Below, one piece after another: positions 27,602 to 38,464 of a DNA stretch of 64,000 bases; the stretch's first letter is position 1, and every line of letters begins with the position of its first letter. Made by a program: the position numbers and the translations under genes. Source of the stretch: an uncultured Pseudoxanthomonas sp. (lineage in GTDB: Bacteria; Pseudomonadota; Gammaproteobacteria; Xanthomonadales; Xanthomonadaceae). Location: positions 62,001 to 126,000 of the forward strand of contig NZ_CAMPJD010000001.1 in assembly GCF_946886695.1 (NCBI RefSeq), given 5' to 3'. The notes under the pieces were generated by a model. The model was not told where the DNA came from and ran no database searches. It saw nothing but the letters and a program-made list of their open reading frames with translations.

Positions 27602-28672
27602 ATGGCCAGCACGCCCATCGGCGCACTGAATTCTCCCTTGCCACTGGCCGACGCCAGTGGCAAGCCCGACAACGCGCGCATCCACGATGTCGCGCGGAAG
27701 CTGGAGGGCCAGTTCGCACAGATGATGATCAAGTGCATGCGCGAGGCCGGCTTTGGCGATTCGCTGTTCCCCGGCGAGAACCAGGTGTTCCGCGACATGT
27801 ACGACCAGCAGATCGCCAAGGCGATGAGCGAAGGTCGCGGTCTTGGCCTGGCGCCGATGATTGCGCGCCAGTTGGGTGCAACCGACAGCAGCACGCCGGC
27901 CGTTCCCGCCTCCACGGCGTTGTCCGCATACAAGCGCCTGCTGCCGGGCAACGAAGCCGATTCCATGCTCGACGCCATCGCAGGCCGCGGCATCGGCATC
28001 GGTAGCAACGCCGCGCGCCACGATGCCGGCATGCCGGCCACGATCACGCTGGACGCCATCACCGTACGTCCGGACGCCGCCTGCGACGAGGTGGAACAGG
28101 TCGCGTCGGCGGATCCGTCGAAGTACGCGCGGAATACACCCGAGCGCTTCGTCGCCGAGATATGGGACCACGCCAGGCAGGCGGCGAAGGAGCTGGGTGT
28201 GGATCCACGCGCACTGGTCGCGCAGGCCGCGCTGGAGACCGGCTGGGGCAAGCGCCAGATCCGCACGGGCGACGGCGACAGCGCGCACAACCTGTTCGGC
28301 ATCAAGGCCACCGGCTGGAAGGGCGAGCGCGCCCGCACCGCCACGCATGAATACAGCAACGGCGTGAAGCACAGCGAGACCGCCGACTTCCGCGCGTATG
28401 CCTCGCCCGCCGAAAGCTTCGCCGACTACGTCCGCCTGCTGAAGAACAATCCGCGCTACCAGCAGGCCCTCGCCGCCGGCAAGGACATCGCCGGTTTCGC
28501 CCGCGGCCTGCAGCGCGCCGGCTACGCCACCGACCCGACCTACGCCAACAAGATCGCCTCGATCGCCAACGGGCCCACCCTGGGCAAGGTGCTGTCGGCG
28601 ATCGGCGACACCGTCGGCGGCAAGGTCGGCGGCCTCGTCGGCAACGCCATCGGCAACGCACTGCAGCGCTGA
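27602..28672 (+). CDS. flgJ: FlgJ rod cap with peptidoglycan hydrolase domain
   Basis: FlgJ caps the growing rod and opens the peptidoglycan. The 356-residue product has the N-terminal rod-binding domain (about 20-110: KLEGQFAQMMIKCMREAGFG, MYDQQIAKAMSEGRGLGLA). The C-terminal glucosaminidase domain spans about 180-330 (FVAEIWDHARQAAKELGVDP, LVAQAALETGWGKRQI with the catalytic glutamate, then NLFGIKATGWKG). This is the dual-domain form typical of gammaproteobacteria. The C-terminal ~25 residues form a Gly/Val-rich tail. It starts 1 base after the flgI stop. Confidence 0.96.
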   Translation: MASTPIGALNSPLPLADASGKPDNARIHDVARKLEGQFAQMMIKCMREAGFGDSLFPGENQVFRDMYDQQIAKAMSEGRGLGLAPMIARQLGATDSSTPAVPASTALSAYKRLLPGNEADSMLDAIAGRGIGIGSNAARHDAGMPATITLDAITVRPDAACDEVEQVASADPSKYARNTPERFVAEIWDHARQAAKELGVDPRALVAQAALETGWGKRQIRTGDGDSAHNLFGIKATGWKGERARTATHEYSNGVKHSETADFRAYASPAESFADYVRLLKNNPRYQQALAAGKDIAGFARGLQRAGYATDPTYANKIASIANGPTLGKVLSAIGDTVGGKVGGLVGNAIGNALQR

Positions 28673-28686
28673 TCCAGGGAGCACGC

Positions 28687-30567
28687 ATGTCCAACCTTCT
28701 CGCCACCGGCAGCAGCGCCCTCCTCGCTTTCCAGCGCGCCCTGTCCACGGTCAGCCACAACGTCGCCAACATCAACACGCCGGGCTACTCGCGCCAGCGC
28801 GCTGAATTCGAAGCGCGCGACGGCACCTTCTTCGGCCAGGGCTACCAGGGCAACGGCGTGCAGATCGTCGACGTGCGCCGCATGGCCGACTCTCTGGCCA
28901 CCTCGCGACTGCTCGACAGCGGCGGCGAACTCTCGCGCCTGCAGCAGTTGTCGGTCCTCTCCACCCGGCTCGACCAGCTGTTCTCCGAGAAGGCGACCGG
29001 CATCAGTGCACCATGGTCCAGCTTCTTCGATTCGGTCAGCGCGCTGTCCTCCAACGCCGCAGGCTCCGCCGACCGCGAAAGCGTGCTGGCGCAGGCGAAT
29101 GCGCTGGTCACCCGCTTCCGCCAGATCGACCAGCACCTCGACGGGCTCGATACGGAAGTCAATGCGGGCCTGACCGCCGCCACCGGCGAAGTGAACCGCC
29201 TGGCAAAAGAGATCGCCCAGCTCAACGGCCAGATCGGCGGCAATACGAATCCCTCCGGCGACCTGCTCGACCGTCGCGACCAGCTGATCAGCGAACTGGT
29301 CGCCTTCACCGGCGGCAACGCGGTGACGCAGGATGGCGGACTGGTCAATGTATTCAGCGCCGGTGGGCAACCGCTGGTGGTCGGTGCGAGCGCGAGCACG
29401 CTGGTTACCGTGCCCGATGCGTATCGTCCCGAGCGCCTGCAGGTGGCGCTGGAAACCAACGGCCAGCGCATCACCCTGGACAAGCGCGCCCTCGGTGGCC
29501 AGATCGGTGGCCTGATCGAGTTCCGTACCACGGTGCTTGACCCGGCCGTGGCCGAACTGGGGCGCGTGGCCACCTCGCTGGCGCAAACCTTCAACGAAGG
29601 GCATCGCGCCGGCATGGACCAGTACGGCCAGCTCGGAAGCGATTTCTTCAGCCTGCCCGCACCGCGTATCTCGTCGAACGCCGGCAACACCGGCAATGCC
29701 GCCCTGCAGACGTCGGTCGGGAGCGTCTCCGCGCTCAATGCGCAGAATGTGCTGCTGCGCTTCGACGGCAGCGCATGGGTGGCGACACATCCGGACACCG
29801 GCGCTGCCATCGCCACCACCGGCACCGGCACCGCGGCCGATCCGCTGGTCGTGAATGGCATTGAGGTCGTGCTGGCTTCGGGTACGCCGGCCACCAATGA
29901 CCGTTTCCTGCTGCAACCCACCGCGGGCGCGGCCGGCAACCTGGGCGTGGCGATCACCGATCCCGGCCGCATCGCCGCCGCCACGCCGGTCAAGGCCACG
30001 ACCGACATGGCCAACACCGGCAGCGGCAAGCTGAGCGGATTGAAGGTGACCGACGCGGCCAACGCAGGCCTGCTGGCGCCGGTGGACATCGAGTTCATCG
30101 ACGCCACGCAGTACACCATCAACGGCACCGGCCCATTCCCCTACACGCCCGGGCAGACCATCGCATCGAACGGTTGGAGCCTGGTGCTGGACGGTGCACC
30201 CGCCGCCGGCGATACCTTCAGCGTGGGTCCGACCGGCGCCAACTCCAGCGACAACGGCAACGCCAAGCTGCTGTCGAACCTGGACGATGCGCGCGCGCTT
30301 AACGGCGGCACGCTTACGCTCAACGGCGCCATTGGCGGACTGACCACGCAGGTCGGTTCGGCGGCGCGCCAGGCGGACTACTCCGCGCAGGCGCAGCAGG
30401 TCATCCATGACCAGGCACAGGCCGCGCGCGATGCGATTTCCGGCGTCAACCTGGACGAGGAAGCCGCCGATCTGATGCGCCTGCAGCAGGCCTACCAGGC
30501 CGCATCGCAGATCATCGCCACCGCCGACACGCTATTCCAATCCCTCCTGGCCGCGACCCGCCGATGA
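28687..30567 (+). CDS. flgK: FlgK hook-filament junction protein (HAP1)
   Basis: FlgK joins hook and filament. The 626-residue product has the N-terminal signature LSTVSHNVANINTPGYSRQR and C-terminal SGVNLDEEAADLMRLQQAYQ followed by AASQIIATADTLFQSLLAA. The centre is a large, variable, Ala/Thr/Gly-rich domain. A CAGGGAG ribosome binding site precedes the ATG. It overlaps flgL by four bases (ATGA). FlgN at 17851 is its expected export chaperone. Confidence 0.96.
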   Translation: MSNLLATGSSALLAFQRALSTVSHNVANINTPGYSRQRAEFEARDGTFFGQGYQGNGVQIVDVRRMADSLATSRLLDSGGELSRLQQLSVLSTRLDQLFSEKATGISAPWSSFFDSVSALSSNAAGSADRESVLAQANALVTRFRQIDQHLDGLDTEVNAGLTAATGEVNRLAKEIAQLNGQIGGNTNPSGDLLDRRDQLISELVAFTGGNAVTQDGGLVNVFSAGGQPLVVGASASTLVTVPDAYRPERLQVALETNGQRITLDKRALGGQIGGLIEFRTTVLDPAVAELGRVATSLAQTFNEGHRAGMDQYGQLGSDFFSLPAPRISSNAGNTGNAALQTSVGSVSALNAQNVLLRFDGSAWVATHPDTGAAIATTGTGTAADPLVVNGIEVVLASGTPATNDRFLLQPTAGAAGNLGVAITDPGRIAAATPVKATTDMANTGSGKLSGLKVTDAANAGLLAPVDIEFIDATQYTINGTGPFPYTPGQTIASNGWSLVLDGAPAAGDTFSVGPTGANSSDNGNAKLLSNLDDARALNGGTLTLNGAIGGLTTQVGSAARQADYSAQAQQVIHDQAQAARDAISGVNLDEEAADLMRLQQAYQAASQIIATADTLFQSLLAATRR

Positions 30568-31766
30568 ACAATCGCATCTCCACCGGCATGATGTACCAGC
30601 AGTCGATCACCACGATGCTGGCCAAGCAGGCGAAGCTTGCGCACACGCAGCAGCAGCTCGCCAGCGGACAGCGGCTGGTGACGGCCAAGGACGATCCGGT
30701 CGCCGCCGGCACCGCAGTCGGCCTGGACCGTGCCGTCGCCGAGCTGGAACGCTTCGGCATGAACGCCAACGCCGTGCAGAACCGGCTGGGCCTGCAGGAG
30801 AACGCGCTGACCCAGGTTGGCGATGCGATGGCGCGCGTCAACGAACTCGTCATCCAGGCCAACAACGCCGCGATGGGCGACGACAGCCGCCAGGCAATCA
30901 GCACCGAACTGAAGTCGATCTACGCCGGCCTGCTGGACCTGGCCAACAGCACCGACGGCGCCGGCCGTTACCTGTTCGGCGGCACCAGTGACGGCAGCGC
31001 ACCGTTTGCGATCTCCGGCGGCAACGTGATCTACAGTGGCGACCAGACCCAGCGGCAGGTGGAAGTGGCGCCGGACATGTTCGTCACCGACACCCTGCCC
31101 GGCAGCGAGGTATTCCTGCGCCTGCGCACCGGCGATGGCCGCATCGACGGCCAGCCGGCCGGTGGCAACACCGGCACCGGCCTGCTGATGGGCTTCAGCG
31201 TCACCGATTCCACGGCCTGGGATGGCGGCACCTATACGCTCAGCTTCGGCGCGGGCGATACCTACCAGGTGACCGATGCCGGAGGCACCGTCGTCACCAC
31301 CGGGACCTATGCAAAAGGCGAGAGCATCGCCTTTGCCGGCGTGCAGATGAAGATCGAAGGCCAGCCCGCCGATGGCGACAGTTTCACGCTGGGGCCGGCC
31401 GGCTCGCGCGACATCTTCGCCACCGTGCAGGGCCTGATCGACACGCTGGAGACCAGCCCCACCACCGACACCCAGCGTGCCGTCATGCAGAACAGCCTGC
31501 AGGCCGCCATGCGCGATATCGCCACCGCGCAGAGCAGGATGATCGACGCGCGCGCCAGCGGCGGTGCGCAGCTGTCGGCCATCGACGACGCCGCTGCGCT
31601 GCGCGAGGCGAACAACGTCACCTTGCAGGGCACGCTGTCCACCCTGCGCGACCTGGACTGGGCCGAAGCCATCGGCCGCTACCAGATGGAAAGCACCGCC
31701 CTGCAGGCCGCACAGACGGTCTTCATGCAGATGCAGTCGCTGTCGCTGTTCAAACTGATGGGATGA
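30564..31766 (+). CDS. flgL: FlgL hook-filament junction protein (HAP3)
   Basis: FlgL is the second junction protein, related to flagellin. The 400-residue product begins NNRISTGMMYQQSITTMLAK, with LASGQRLVTAKDDPVAAGTA, and ends with the flagellin-like helix LRDLDWAEAIGRYQMESTAL then MQMQSLSLFKLMG. It is the last gene of the operon and is followed by a rho-independent terminator. Confidence 0.96.
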   Translation: MNNRISTGMMYQQSITTMLAKQAKLAHTQQQLASGQRLVTAKDDPVAAGTAVGLDRAVAELERFGMNANAVQNRLGLQENALTQVGDAMARVNELVIQANNAAMGDDSRQAISTELKSIYAGLLDLANSTDGAGRYLFGGTSDGSAPFAISGGNVIYSGDQTQRQVEVAPDMFVTDTLPGSEVFLRLRTGDGRIDGQPAGGNTGTGLLMGFSVTDSTAWDGGTYTLSFGAGDTYQVTDAGGTVVTTGTYAKGESIAFAGVQMKIEGQPADGDSFTLGPAGSRDIFATVQGLIDTLETSPTTDTQRAVMQNSLQAAMRDIATAQSRMIDARASGGAQLSAIDDAAALREANNVTLQGTLSTLRDLDWAEAIGRYQMESTALQAAQTVFMQMQSLSLFKLMG

Positions 31767-31804
31767 CGACGGCATTCCACCTTTCAAGCAGTCCTTGCCC
31801 TTGC

Positions 31805-31830
31805 GCCGCGATTCCCTCGCGGCTTTTTTT
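31805..31830 (+). terminator. Rho-independent terminator of the flg operon
   Basis: GCCGCGA (31805-31811) pairs with TCGCGGC (31817-31823) around a 5-base loop, followed by seven T at 31824-31830. This is the clearest intrinsic terminator in the window. Confidence 0.92.
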
Positions 31831-31838
31831 CTGCTGTT

Positions 31839-31957
31839 TGTAGGAGCGACGTGAGTCGCGACCGTGCCTATTCGTGGCCAGGAACGCATCTGGAACATGC
31901 TCGAACGAAGCGTCATGATTCACCAAGCGTGCGGTCGCGACTCACGTCGCTCCTACA
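31839..31957 (+). repeat. Inverted pair of GTAG-type REP elements (pair 3)
   Basis: Copies at 31839-31863 (direct) and 31933-31957 (inverted), GTAG heads outward, between the convergent flgL and alkB genes. The spacer is unrelated to those of the other pairs. Confidence 0.85.
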
Positions 31958-31966
31958 GGGCTTCCC

Positions 31967-32560
31967 TCAAGCCGGCCGCACCCGGAACACCACACTGATC
32001 CGCGGCCCCTGCGCTCGCCGCGTCTTCGGGATCCCATGTTCGTGCGTGCTCTGCGAGGCATGGCTCATCGACAGCACGCTGCCGGGCGCCAGATCCACCG
32101 CGACCGTCTCGCGACGTCCTCCGCGGGCGCGGATCAGCATGCGCCGTGGTGCGCCCAGCGAGACCAGCGTGATCGGATGGCCGGCCGCCACGGTGTGCAG
32201 CTTGTCTCCATGCATGGCGACACTGTCATGGCCGTCGCGGTAGAGGTTCATGCCGATGCGCGAATAAGGCGCCGGCGCCCTCGCCTGCACGCAGGCCAAC
32301 AGCTGCGCCAGCGGCAGGTCGGCCGGTAGCGCGTCCACGGCGTAGTTGGCCAGCAGACGGGGCACGTCGACGATGCGGTCGTACATCGGGCGCTGCAGGT
32401 GCGTCCACGCCGCGCGCGCATGCAGCAGGTCGAACCAGTGTTGCGCCATCGCGGTGTCGATGGCGCCCGGCCAGTAGCGGATACCGCCTTCAGCATCGTC
32501 CACCAGGTGCACCATCGCCGGCGCGAACAGGTCATCGGTCAGGACAGACAAGGCGCGCAT
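31967..32560 (-). CDS. alkB: AlkB-type 2-oxoglutarate/Fe(II) dioxygenase
   Basis: AlkB proteins reverse alkylation damage in nucleic acids by oxidative demethylation. The 197-residue product shows the substrate-lid and metal motifs of the family: YSRIGMNLYRDGHDSVAMHGD (in part) with the H-x-D pair, LGAPRRMLIR, a distal His in MSHASQSTHEHGI and the 2-oxoglutarate-binding arginines in GPRISVVFRVRPA. It starts only 6 bases after the dnaE2 stop, so it appears to be the last gene of the lexA-imuA-imuB-dnaE2 SOS operon. Confidence 0.93.
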   Translation of the reverse strand: MRALSVLTDDLFAPAMVHLVDDAEGGIRYWPGAIDTAMAQHWFDLLHARAAWTHLQRPMYDRIVDVPRLLANYAVDALPADLPLAQLLACVQARAPAPYSRIGMNLYRDGHDSVAMHGDKLHTVAAGHPITLVSLGAPRRMLIRARGGRRETVAVDLAPGSVLSMSHASQSTHEHGIPKTRRAQGPRISVVFRVRPA

Positions 32561-32566
32561 GAGGGC

Positions 32567-35500
32567 TCAGTGGAAATCGCGCGAGCTGGTCTGCAGTTCG
32601 CCCAGCAGGTGGCTGAAGTCGTGCAGGTCGTGGGCGATGAGGTGCTGCACGCCATCCACGTGCTCCCAGCGACCGCGCACGCCCAGCAGGCGCGCACCCA
32701 GCAGGGCCTTGCGTCGCCGTTCGGCGATGCGCGCCCAGACCACCACGTTGACCACACCGTGTTCGTCTTCCAGGGTGACGAAGATGACGCCGCTGGCCGT
32801 GCCTGGCCGCTGCCGCTGGGTGACGATGCCGGCCGCATGCACGCCGCGTCCGTGCGGCATCGCCTGCAGCTGGCGCGAATCGACCACGCGTTCACGACGC
32901 AGGCGATCGCGCAGCAGGGCCAGGGGATGCACGCCCAGCGTGAGTCCGGTGACGCGGTAATCCGACAGCACGTCCTCGACCGGATTCGGCGCGGGCAATG
33001 CGATGTCGTCTTCGTCTGGGCTACCCGGCAGCAGGGGGCGCTGGCGCTCGATCCCGGCGACCGCCCAGCGCGCGGCGTGGCGATGGCCGGCGAGCGACTG
33101 CAGCGCACCGGCTTCGGCCAGCGCGCTGCGGGCTTTCTCATCGAGATTCGCGCGCAGACACAAGTCGCGCACATCCGAAAAAGGTCGCTGCGCGCGCGCC
33201 ACCATGATCGTCTGGCCTACCGCCTCCGACAGCCCGCCGATCTGGCGGAAGCCGAGACGCAGCGCCGCCTGCCCGTCATCGTCGACATGACGTCTGGCAT
33301 GACCGCCTTCCAGCGTGTTGTCCCAGTCGCTACACGTCACGTCCACCGGGCGGATCTCGATGCCGACGCGCCCGCCCTGCCCGCGACGTGCGTCCTGCAC
33401 GATCTGGCTGGGCGAGTAGAACCCCATCGGCTGCGCGTTGAGCAGTGCGCAGACGAAGGCCGCCGGCTCGTGCCGCTTCAACCAGCAGCTGATGTAGACC
33501 AGCTTGGCGAACGAGGCCGCATGGCTCTGCGGAAAACCGTAGGAACCGAAGCCCTTGATCTGCTCGAAGATCTGGTCGATGAATTCGGAGGAATAGTCCT
33601 TGTCCTCCATCAGCCGGCGGATCTTCTCGCGATGCGGCTGCATGTCACCGCCCCGACCCCACGCCGCCATCGAACGGCGCAGGCCGTCGGCTTCCGACGG
33701 CGTGTAGCCCGCATGGATCACCAGTTCCATCACCTGTTCCTGGAACAGCGGGATGCCCAGCGTGTTGCCGAGGATGGTCTCGATGCCCTCGGAAGGATAC
33801 GTCACCGGTTCCTTGCCCTGCCGTCGCCGCAGGTACGGGTGCACCATGCCACCCTGGATGGGGCCGGGGCGGACGATGGCTACTTCGATCACCAGGTCGT
33901 AGAAGGTCTTCGGCTTCAATCGCGGCAGCATGCTCATCTGCGCACGCGATTCGATCTGGAACACACCGACGGTGTCGGCCGCCTGGATCATTGCGTAGGT
34001 GGGCGTGTCGCCGCCGGGGATCTTGGCCAGGTCGATCGTGTAGCCGCGGTGTTTCGCCACCAGGTCCACCGCCTTCTGGATGCAGGTCAGCATGCCCAGG
34101 GCCAGGCAGTCGACCTTCAGCAGCTTCATCGTCTCCAGGTCGTCCTTGTCCCACTGGATGATGGTGCGGTCGTCCATCGCGGCGTTCTCGACCGGCACGA
34201 CTTCGGACAGCGGCCCGTCGTTGATGACGAAACCGCCGACATGCTGCGACAAATGGCGTGGATGTCCGCGCAGTTGGGTGGTCACCGCCAGCACGCGATG
34301 GATCAGCGGGTTCTCCGGATCGAAGCCGGCTTCGCGCAGGCGCTGTTCCATCGGCGTCTCGCCATTGCCCCAGCCATAACACTCGGCCAGCAGCGCGATC
34401 TGGTCGGGCGGCAGGCCGAACGCCTTGGCGACGTCGCGCACGGCGCTCTTGCCCCGGTAGCGGATGACCGTGGCCGCCAGCGCCGCGCGGCGGCGTCCGT
34501 ACTTGCCGTAGACGTACTGCAGCACTTCCTCGCGGCGTGCGTGCTCGAAGTCCACGTCGATGTCCGGCGGCTCGCCCCGATCCCTGGACAGGAAGCGCGC
34601 CATCAGCAGCCTGCTCTCGGCGGGATTCACCACGGTGATGCCCAGCGCGAAGCAGACGGCCGAGTTGGCCGATGAGCCGCGTCCCTGGCAGAGGATGTCC
34701 CGCGACTTGGCAAAGCGGACGATGTCCTCGACCGTGAGGAAAAACGCCTCGTAGTTCAGTTCTTCGATCAGCGCCAGCTCGCCGTCGATCTGCTCGACCA
34801 CGGAGGGCGGCGCACCCAAGGGCCAGCGTTCATGCATGCCCCGCTCGGTCAGCGCGTGCAGCCAACTGGTCGGCGTATGTCCATCCGGCACCAACTCGGC
34901 GGGATACTTGTACTTCACGTCCTCCATCGAAAACGTGCAGCGCCGGGCCAGCGCGACCGCGCTCTCCAAAAATGCCGCCGGATAGATATTTCCCAACGCT
35001 CGCCGCGTGCGCAGGTGGCGCTCGCCGTTGCGGAACAGATGTTTTCCGCACTCCGCCAGCGGCGAGGTGTGGCGGATCGCCGTCATCGTGTCCTGCAGCA
35101 CCCGCTGCCGGCGCACGTCCATGTGCACGTCGCCGGCGGCCACCGCCGGCATCGACAGCCGCGCCGAGAGATCGAGCAACTGCTGCAGGCGCGCGGCATC
35201 GTCCTGCTCGCGGTGCAGTTCCACCGCCAGATGCGTGCGTTCCCCGAAGAGCTGCTTCAGCCAGCGCCCCTGCGCTTCGTCCGGCACGCGCGCCGGCATC
35301 CAGAGCGCGAACAGCCCACCGTCTTCAGGATCGTCCTCGCCCAGCACCTGCTCCATGTCCTGCCGTGTCAGCGCGTAAGTGCCCTTGGGGGCGGCGCGGC
35401 GTGCGGTGGTGATCAGCTCGCACAGCCGCGTGTAGCCCACAAGGTTTTCCACCAGCAGCACGCACTTCAACCCGCACTTCAGGGTGAACTCACTGCCGAC

Positions 35501-35806
35501 GATCAGCTTCAGCCCGGTGGCGCGCGATGCTTCCAGCCCGCGCACGATGCCGGCCAGCGAGCACTCGTCGGTGATCGCCAGTGCTTCGTAGCCGCAATGC
35601 TTGGCGCGGACAAACAGGTCTTCCGCGCTGGATGCGCCACGCAGAAAGGAGAAGTCCGACAGGCAGTGAAGTTCGGCGTAAGCCGGCAGGCCGTCGTCGG
35701 CCAGCGCGTCGTCATTGGCGGCCGCATGCGCCCGCAGCCGATGCGCGGTCTCCCAGGCGCGCGGCACGTGCGCACCCGGATAGTCGCCGCGCTCATCGCG
35801 ACTCAC
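32567..35806 (-). CDS. dnaE2: DnaE2/ImuC error-prone DNA polymerase III alpha-like subunit
   Basis: DnaE2 (ImuC) is the translesion polymerase of the ImuABC mutasome, responsible for damage-induced mutagenesis. The 1079-residue product has the N-terminal PHP domain ([33 protein letters not shown]). The C-family polymerase core follows, with catalytic acids in [20 protein letters not shown] and [17 protein letters not shown], then a C-terminal OB domain. The GTG start at 35806 overlaps the imuB stop (GTGA). The frame is open to 36073 but that extension is a shadow of imuB. Length is normal for the family. Confidence 0.96.
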   Translation of the reverse strand: MSRDERGDYPGAHVPRAWETAHRLRAHAAANDDALADDGLPAYAELHCLSDFSFLRGASSAEDLFVRAKHCGYEALAITDECSLAGIVRGLEASRATGLKLIVGSEFTLKCGLKCVLLVENLVGYTRLCELITTARRAAPKGTYALTRQDMEQVLGEDDPEDGGLFALWMPARVPDEAQGRWLKQLFGERTHLAVELHREQDDAARLQQLLDLSARLSMPAVAAGDVHMDVRRQRVLQDTMTAIRHTSPLAECGKHLFRNGERHLRTRRALGNIYPAAFLESAVALARRCTFSMEDVKYKYPAELVPDGHTPTSWLHALTERGMHERWPLGAPPSVVEQIDGELALIEELNYEAFFLTVEDIVRFAKSRDILCQGRGSSANSAVCFALGITVVNPAESRLLMARFLSRDRGEPPDIDVDFEHARREEVLQYVYGKYGRRRAALAATVIRYRGKSAVRDVAKAFGLPPDQIALLAECYGWGNGETPMEQRLREAGFDPENPLIHRVLAVTTQLRGHPRHLSQHVGGFVINDGPLSEVVPVENAAMDDRTIIQWDKDDLETMKLLKVDCLALGMLTCIQKAVDLVAKHRGYTIDLAKIPGGDTPTYAMIQAADTVGVFQIESRAQMSMLPRLKPKTFYDLVIEVAIVRPGPIQGGMVHPYLRRRQGKEPVTYPSEGIETILGNTLGIPLFQEQVMELVIHAGYTPSEADGLRRSMAAWGRGGDMQPHREKIRRLMEDKDYSSEFIDQIFEQIKGFGSYGFPQSHAASFAKLVYISCWLKRHEPAAFVCALLNAQPMGFYSPSQIVQDARRGQGGRVGIEIRPVDVTCSDWDNTLEGGHARRHVDDDGQAALRLGFRQIGGLSEAVGQTIMVARAQRPFSDVRDLCLRANLDEKARSALAEAGALQSLAGHRHAARWAVAGIERQRPLLPGSPDEDDIALPAPNPVEDVLSDYRVTGLTLGVHPLALLRDRLRRERVVDSRQLQAMPHGRGVHAAGIVTQRQRPGTASGVIFVTLEDEHGVVNVVVWARIAERRRKALLGARLLGVRGRWEHVDGVQHLIAHDLHDFSHLLGELQTSSRDFH

Positions 35807-37221
35807 GCGAACCACCCGTGCAGCATCCAGCCGCCCTGCTCGCCCGGCGGCGCGAAGGCCCAGGCGCGCTGGCCCTGCGAGGTCTCCAGCACGTAATAGT
35901 CGCGGCGCGCGTCCTCGCCGTCCCACCAGCCGCTCTCCAGCCGCTCCGGGCCGGACACGATGCGCGGATGCGGGTCGCGCAGCGGCACCGGCTGCGGCAG
36001 CAGCCAGGTCGGCCGTGGCGGACGTGCCGGCGCCTGTTCGATGCGGCCGCCATCGCCCTGCATGCGTCGCCACGCGCGTTCCGGGCGCGGATCGCCCGCA
36101 GGCGCCACGCGATGCACCGCCTCGTCGCCCAGGCGCGCACGCAGGCGTTCACGCAACTGCGGCCACGGCAACTGCTGCTGCGGGCGCGTATCGAACAGAT
36201 CGCGCGCGGCCGGCACGAACGGCGGCAACTCGCGCGCCAGCAGTCGCACGCCCACCACCGGCTGCGCGATCTGCACGCGCTCCAGCCGGTTGCGGGTCAG
36301 CTCGAACAGCATCGCCGGTTCGCGTTCGGCGGCCAGCAGGCCCACCTCGACATCGGTATGGCCTTCCTCATGCTCCAGCCGCAGCACGAAGCGCTGCACG
36401 CCGCCGTCGCGGATGGACAGGTAGGTGGACAGATCGCCGATCAACCGGCGCAGCGGGAACAGCAGCGCCATGTGGTTCTCGACTTCGTAGCCGAGTTCGA
36501 TGCGCGCATCGAAGTGATCCGGCGGTGCGTAATACGCCAGCGGGTCGTCGGCCTGGCCGTACAGGCGGTCCAGGTGCTCCAGCACCGGCAGGCCGAAGCG
36601 GCGGCGCAGGCTGTCGCGCGGCAGGCCGCGCAGCGTGCGCAGGTCGCGGATGCCCATGCGGTGAAGGCGTTCGCCGGCGTCGTCCGGCAGGCGCGCGCGC
36701 CGCACCGGCACGCGGTCCAGCATGTCCGCCATCGCCGCGGGCTGCATCACCGCCAGGCCGTCGCGCAGGCCGGCGAACACATGCGCCGCGCGTGGCGTGG
36801 GCGCCAGTGCAAGGCGATGCTGGAAGCCCAGCAGACCGAGTTCCTCGCGCAACCGCGCTTCGATGCGCGGCCACGGTCCCAGCAGGCGGAAGCTGGCGCG
36901 CACTTCCAGCACCAGGCAACCCGGCCATTGCGCACTGACCAGCGAGCTGTGGCGGTAGGCCCATGCGGCGAGGAAGCGCTGCCAGCGCGCTTCGGCCGGC
37001 GGGTCGTGTTCGACCATCACGAAATCCGGCAGCAACGCATGTGCGGCGGTCAGGCGCATGCCGGCCCGCAGGCCCGCCTGCGCGGCCGACGCATTCACCG
37101 CATGCAGGGTGCGCAGTTGTGCGGCGCCGCCCACCAGCGCGAGCGGCGCATCGGGATCAGGCAAACGCCGGAGGACGGCGTCCAGCGCCAGCTGCGGCAG
37201 CAGTACACAGGCCCAGAGCAT
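35803..37221 (-). CDS. imuB: ImuB Y-family polymerase-like mutasome protein
   Basis: ImuB is a catalytically inactive Y-family homologue that bridges the beta clamp, ImuA and DnaE2. The 472-residue product begins [20 protein letters not shown], and the Y-family catalytic acids are absent, as expected. It has the HhH-like region [20 protein letters not shown] and a long C-terminal tail with [16 protein letters not shown] clamp-binding motif of the QxxLxLF type should lie in the middle; the candidate QQQLPWPQL is imperfect. It lies between imuA (9-base gap) and dnaE2. Confidence 0.94.
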   Translation of the reverse strand: MLWACVLLPQLALDAVLRRLPDPDAPLALVGGAAQLRTLHAVNASAAQAGLRAGMRLTAAHALLPDFVMVEHDPPAEARWQRFLAAWAYRHSSLVSAQWPGCLVLEVRASFRLLGPWPRIEARLREELGLLGFQHRLALAPTPRAAHVFAGLRDGLAVMQPAAMADMLDRVPVRRARLPDDAGERLHRMGIRDLRTLRGLPRDSLRRRFGLPVLEHLDRLYGQADDPLAYYAPPDHFDARIELGYEVENHMALLFPLRRLIGDLSTYLSIRDGGVQRFVLRLEHEEGHTDVEVGLLAAEREPAMLFELTRNRLERVQIAQPVVGVRLLARELPPFVPAARDLFDTRPQQQLPWPQLRERLRARLGDEAVHRVAPAGDPRPERAWRRMQGDGGRIEQAPARPPRPTWLLPQPVPLRDPHPRIVSGPERLESGWWDGEDARRDYYVLETSQGQRAWAFAPPGEQGGWMLHGWFA

Positions 37222-37230
37222 GCGCAGGCC

Positions 37231-37857
37231 TCAATGCGCAACCAGCGCGAACGACTGCGCAGGCGCCGGGCCACCGCGGCATTTGCGCACCTGCCAGTGC
37301 GTGCCGCCCTGCGCATCGCGGGTGGCCTCCACGCGCAACGCGGCCGCCGATGGATTGGCCGCATGGCGGCGGTCGCGCAGCGCGAAGCCCAGACACTCAC
37401 CGCTGTCGGCGGCCACCTGCAGGCGGCGCAATGCGGGCCCGTCGGCCTGTACAGGCCAGCCCAGCACGGCGGCGCAGGCGCCGCTGCGCAGGCATTGCTC
37501 GAACGCCCACAAAGCATCGCGCGGCGCGGCTTCCACGATCTCCAGCAGCGCCAGGTCCACGCCCGCGTCCTGCCATGCGGGGGCATAGGGAATGTAGGGC
37601 GGCGCGATCACCGCCACCGCACTGCCGGCCTGCGTCATCCGCGCCAGCGTGGGCAGCAGCAACGCCAGTTCGCCCACGCCGTCGGCGGGCAACAGCAGTT
37701 CGGTCAGCGCGCGGCGTGGCCAGCCGCCCTGCGGCAGCAAGGCGTCGAGTGCGGCATGACCGGTGGGCTCGCCATCGGCGGCGATGGCCGCGCTGCGCCC
37801 GGCATGCCACAGCGTGCGTGCGGCCAACAGCGTGTCGAGGGCGACGACGGCGCCCAT
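37231..37857 (-). CDS. imuA: ImuA translesion synthesis-associated protein
   Basis: ImuA is the RecA-like accessory protein of the ImuABC mutasome. The 208-residue product has family features GHAALDALLPQGGWPRRALTE (in part) and a central QAGSAVAVIAPPYIPYAPAW with DLALLEIVEA. It is close to the RecA/SulA fold but lacks a full Walker A. The ATG at 37857 lies one base after the lexA stop; the frame extending to 37935 overlaps lexA and is rejected. Confidence 0.93.
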   Translation of the reverse strand: MGAVVALDTLLAARTLWHAGRSAAIAADGEPTGHAALDALLPQGGWPRRALTELLLPADGVGELALLLPTLARMTQAGSAVAVIAPPYIPYAPAWQDAGVDLALLEIVEAAPRDALWAFEQCLRSGACAAVLGWPVQADGPALRRLQVAADSGECLGFALRDRRHAANPSAAALRVEATRDAQGGTHWQVRKCRGGPAPAQSFALVAH

Positions 37858-37858
37858 G

Positions 37859-38464
37859 TCAGCCGCGCCGGACCAAGCCGCAGTACACGCCTTCGATGGC
37901 GAAGTCCTGCCCGGGCTGCACGTCGATGGGCGCATGTGCGGGATTGCGCGGCAGCAGGCGGATGCGGCGGCGCTCGCGCTGCAGCCGTTTGATGGTCAGT
38001 TCGCCATCGATGCGCGCCACCACGGTCTGCCCGTCGCGCGCGTCAGGCGTGCGATGCACGCCGACCAGATCGCCGTCGACGATGCCGTCGTCGATCATCG
38101 AATCGCCCTGCACCTTCAGCAGGTAATCCGGTTGCGGCGAGAACAGCCGGCGGTCCAGCCACAGTTGCTCATCCAGACCGATGTCGGCCCCGATCGGCTG
38201 TCCGGCGGCCACCCGGCCCAGCACCGGCAGCGGCAGCAGATCGGCCGTTCCACCGGGCAGGCGCAGGCCACGCTTCTGGCCCGGGACCTGCTCCAGCAGG
38301 CCGTCGGCCACCAGTGCCTGCACATGCTTCTGCGCGGCATTGCGGGAGGCGAAGCCGAAGGCGGAGGCGATGTCCGCCAGGCTGGGCGCGCGCCCGGCCG
38401 CCAGCTCCCGGCGCAGGAAGGCCAGGACGGCGGCACGTTGGGGAGGAAGATCGACTGGGTTCAT
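37859..38464 (-). CDS. lexA: LexA repressor (LexA2 type)
   Basis: LexA is the SOS repressor. The 201-residue product has an N-terminal winged-helix domain (APSLADIASAFGFASRNAAQ). The self-cleavage site Ala-Gly is in LGRVAAGQPIG, the catalytic Ser in VQGDSMIDDGI and the Lys in ARIDGELTIKRLQRE. It heads lexA-imuA-imuB-dnaE2-alkB. The start was set at ATG 38464 (MNPVDL); the ATG at 38482 lies inside the operator. The operator differs from that of a canonical LexA1, and together with the cassette it marks this as a second, LexA2-like repressor. A housekeeping lexA is probably elsewhere. Confidence 0.95.
   Translation of the reverse strand: MNPVDLPPQRAAVLAFLRRELAAGRAPSLADIASAFGFASRNAAQKHVQALVADGLLEQVPGQKRGLRLPGGTADLLPLPVLGRVAAGQPIGADIGLDEQLWLDRRLFSPQPDYLLKVQGDSMIDDGIVDGDLVGVHRTPDARDGQTVVARIDGELTIKRLQRERRRIRLLPRNPAHAPIDVQPGQDFAIEGVYCGLVRRG

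Noticed and set aside
35807..36073. 89-codon N-terminal extension of dnaE2
   Set aside because: The extension overlaps imuB, is low-complexity Arg/Ala/Gly, and a GTG at 35806 gives the normal family length with a GTGA overlap.
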